Assembly (NCBI RefSeq): GCF_024679245.1
Contig: NC_090178.1
Coordinates: forward strand, 29,359,955-29,423,954
Length of the DNA stretch: 64,000 nt
Source of the DNA: Pseudorasbora parva
Lineage: Eukaryota > Chordata > Actinopteri > Cypriniformes > Gobionidae
Reading direction: 5' to 3'
Shown: positions 62,061 to 64,000 of the stretch, piece after piece
Position numbering within the stretch: position 1 is the first letter of the stretch
Layout: each line of letters begins with the position of its first letter
The notes under the pieces: model-generated
Told to the model about the DNA's origin: nothing
What the model saw: the letters and a program-made list of their open reading frames with translations, nothing else
Database searches by the model: none
Made by a program: the position numbers and the translations under genes

Positions 62061-63669
62061 AGCCTATGACCAAAATCCTAAATCTTGTTATGACACGTCA
62101 ACCAGCTCCTTCAGTTTTGATTGTGGGCCATAGGATGACTCATTGTCCTTTTTCCGGCAGATTATAGGCTAATTATAGTACTCTGTTACATGCATTTGGA
62201 TATCAAGGGCTCTATTATATAAATAAAACATTTACTGTAGCCTATTATTTGATCAAAATTTTGACAAAAATACGTTTTTTCTTTTATTATGATTTTAAAT
62301 TCATAACCTAAATTTGTAATGACATAAACTCATTTTAATTTAATTTAATTTAAACTCATTAAACTTTCATTTAAATGTCTATAAATTAGTATTTTCTTTG
62401 TCGTTGTGAAATCCATAGCCTATCTAAAAGAAATCCTAAATCATCATGGATGAGCAGTGTAGGAGTAAGATAACTCTTTTGGAATACTGGAGGCGGCAGT
62501 TTCAGAATTGCATTTCTAGGAAACTTTTTTTTGTTGGTATTAGCAGTTTATACTATTTTATGGCACTTACTATTCAATTCGGTATCCATTTTATTATTTT
62601 TTAATGAATGATTCAGATGTTTAAAATTGTATAAATTGAATTGATAAAGCCCTAAAGGCACAATATGTAACGTTTTTGGATTAAAATATTAAAAAAAAAA
62701 CACTAGAACAATGTTATATATATATTTAGTTGACTTGTGTGGACACAGGAAGCCATCAAAGGCAGAAGGTGCCGGAAAAACACCTCAATATAGAAAGCCA
62801 GGCTACTAGACTTGTTCTTGTCTCACAAACTGAAAATCTCTGACTGTTTTGGTCAGACAAAGGAGCCCCGAATTTAGTCAGGAATAGTATTTTAGCATTT
62901 AGTTAAAATATGATTGTTGAAAATATGATATTTTTATTTCTCATAGATGATCTTTTTATTTGTTATGCATATGTTGTGTTTATTCTATCACTATTTTAAT
63001 ACCCTTTCTATGTAAAGGACTTTGAATTACCATTGCATATGAAATGTGCTATATAAATAAACTGGCCTTGACAAGAATGTTTAAATCCAGAGAAATCCAC
63101 GTTACCCTTGATTTCCATTTTTATTTTGTAGAAAATATGGAAACATCAAAGACGCTTTAATATATGATGTCTTATTACAGCGATGAGCAACTATTTAGAC
63201 ATTCATAGACAGAAAACGAATCATTGTTATATAGCTCAACACAGTTATTCTTGTTGTTTAAATCACATACCATGTTTTACCCTGCCTAATATTGATCTAG
63301 CTTACAACAGTGTGCAACAAGTGTCTCATAGTAGCCACTGAGCAAATGCACATATAGCATAATAACAACTTTCACATTGATCAAATATGATAAAACAGAA
63401 CTGTATACGCATGACCAGATAAAGCTGACATCTGTGGCATAATAAAAGCTTCCAGGCTTTTTCAAGCTACGCCGTTGCAAAAAACAAACAAACAACATAT
63501 TTTGTTAAAACATTAACAGTGAGAAAGTTGTGAAAGTTGACATTTATTTATTCTTTCATCAACAATTTCATCAACTGACAGAAAAAGAATATAGTACTTA
63601 GTTCTTTAGCTCAGAGGTACATTACAGTCAGGAAAACACTTCCTCCTCATTAATAGACCTGAGCTTTAG
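62061..63669. other. Spacer between the two RNase-like genes
   Basis: A MITE-type end (AAAGGCACAATATGTAACG) near 62653 and a LINE/SINE-type tail (AAAGGACTTTGAATTACC, GTGCTATATAAATAAA) at about 63016-63062. AATAAA on the minus strand near 63546 probably ends the downstream paralogue transcript. Confidence 0.55.
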
Positions 63670-64000
63670 TTAACTGCAGTCTGGTTTTTTATTATTTGGT
63701 TTTATCTTTTCTGTATTTGCCTGAAAATGATCAGGGAGACATTTGTTTTTAAATTTATCACAGGCAAGAATAACATGCTGTTTCTGACGTTTGACGCTTT
63801 TGACCATTTTAGCCTTACTGTCGATGTTAACAGTTATGAAGGAAAAAGGCTTCTTGCTGATGCAGAGGTTGCCTTTATACATCTTTCCTCCTGATGAACA
63901 CACAGCTATGACACTGTTTTTTTCACCGAAGGGAAAGAATGACTGAGTCAGCCTGTCCCAGGTGCCGATTTTATTAATGAACATCTTCCAGTTCTCTTTT
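63670..64000 (-). CDS. Second RNase A-like paralogue, 3' part (runs off window)
   Basis: The frame is open from the window edge (ENWKMFINKIGTWDRLTQSF) to a stop at 63670. It is clearly paralogous to 61135-61710: LTQSFF, AVCSSGG, GNLCISKKPFSFITV, VILAC, and KCLPDHFQ holding the His119 equivalent. The Cys40 equivalent is Trp and the Cys95 equivalent is missing, so a whole disulfide partner pair is gone. It ends after NNKKPDCS, without the hydrophobic tail of its neighbour, so it would be secreted rather than GPI-anchored. The N-terminal third, including any His12, lies outside the window. Confidence 0.7.
   Translation of the reverse strand, partial: KENWKMFINKIGTWDRLTQSFFPFGEKNSVIAVCSSGGKMYKGNLCISKKPFSFITVNIDSKAKMVKSVKRQKQHVILACDKFKNKCLPDHFQANTEKIKPNNKKPDCS

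Overview
The window looks like one stretch of a teleost nuclear genome, most likely a cyprinid. It has intron-containing vertebrate genes, very long AT, GT and GA microsatellites, and dense Tc1, hAT, TTAA-flanked, L2 and Tx1-type repeats of the kinds typical of carp-like fish. There are no prokaryotic features. Real protein-coding content is small; most of the window is transposons inside transposons.

Layout. (1) 1-14604, minus strand: the 5' end of an alpha-10-type integrin gene (itga10). Four coding exons (14553-14604, 891-1002, 560-669, 372-460) splice in frame through a 13.5 kb first intron. That intron holds a Tc1 element, a composite element with a nested TTAA-flanked MITE, a broken L2 LINE with a MITE inside it, and a tyrosine-recombinase retroelement fragment. 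(2) 15716-24828, just upstream of itga10: an apparently intact Tx1-type LINE with two open ORFs, bounded on both sides by (CT)n. Its 5' UTR carries a 3.4 kb hAT element with a perfect 8-bp target duplication, and that hAT is itself invaded. (3) 24829-41797: no recognisable gene; foldback elements, a second Tc1 element, CA-bounded repeats and long microsatellites. (4) 41798-46265, minus strand: a complete four-exon cellular retinoic acid-binding protein 2 gene (crabp2, 142 aa), with a CCAAT/GC-box region upstream and a cluster of nuclear-receptor half-sites in intron 1. (5) 46266-61134: mostly non-coding. It contains a Tc1 element cut into three pieces by two hAT insertions with perfect 8-bp target duplications, and a candidate secreted-protein first exon at 56785-57033. 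(6) 61135-64000, minus strand: two neighbouring RNase A-superfamily genes. The first is complete, has a GPI-anchor-like tail and lacks the canonical catalytic lysine context. The second runs off the window.

Co-occurrence of itga10 and crabp2 fits conserved synteny with human 1q21-q23 (from general knowledge). I see no functional link among itga10, crabp2 and the RNase-like genes. The most unusual items are the RNase-like pair, the microsatellite-embedded Tx1 LINE with its insertion stack, and the dated Tc1/hAT nest.
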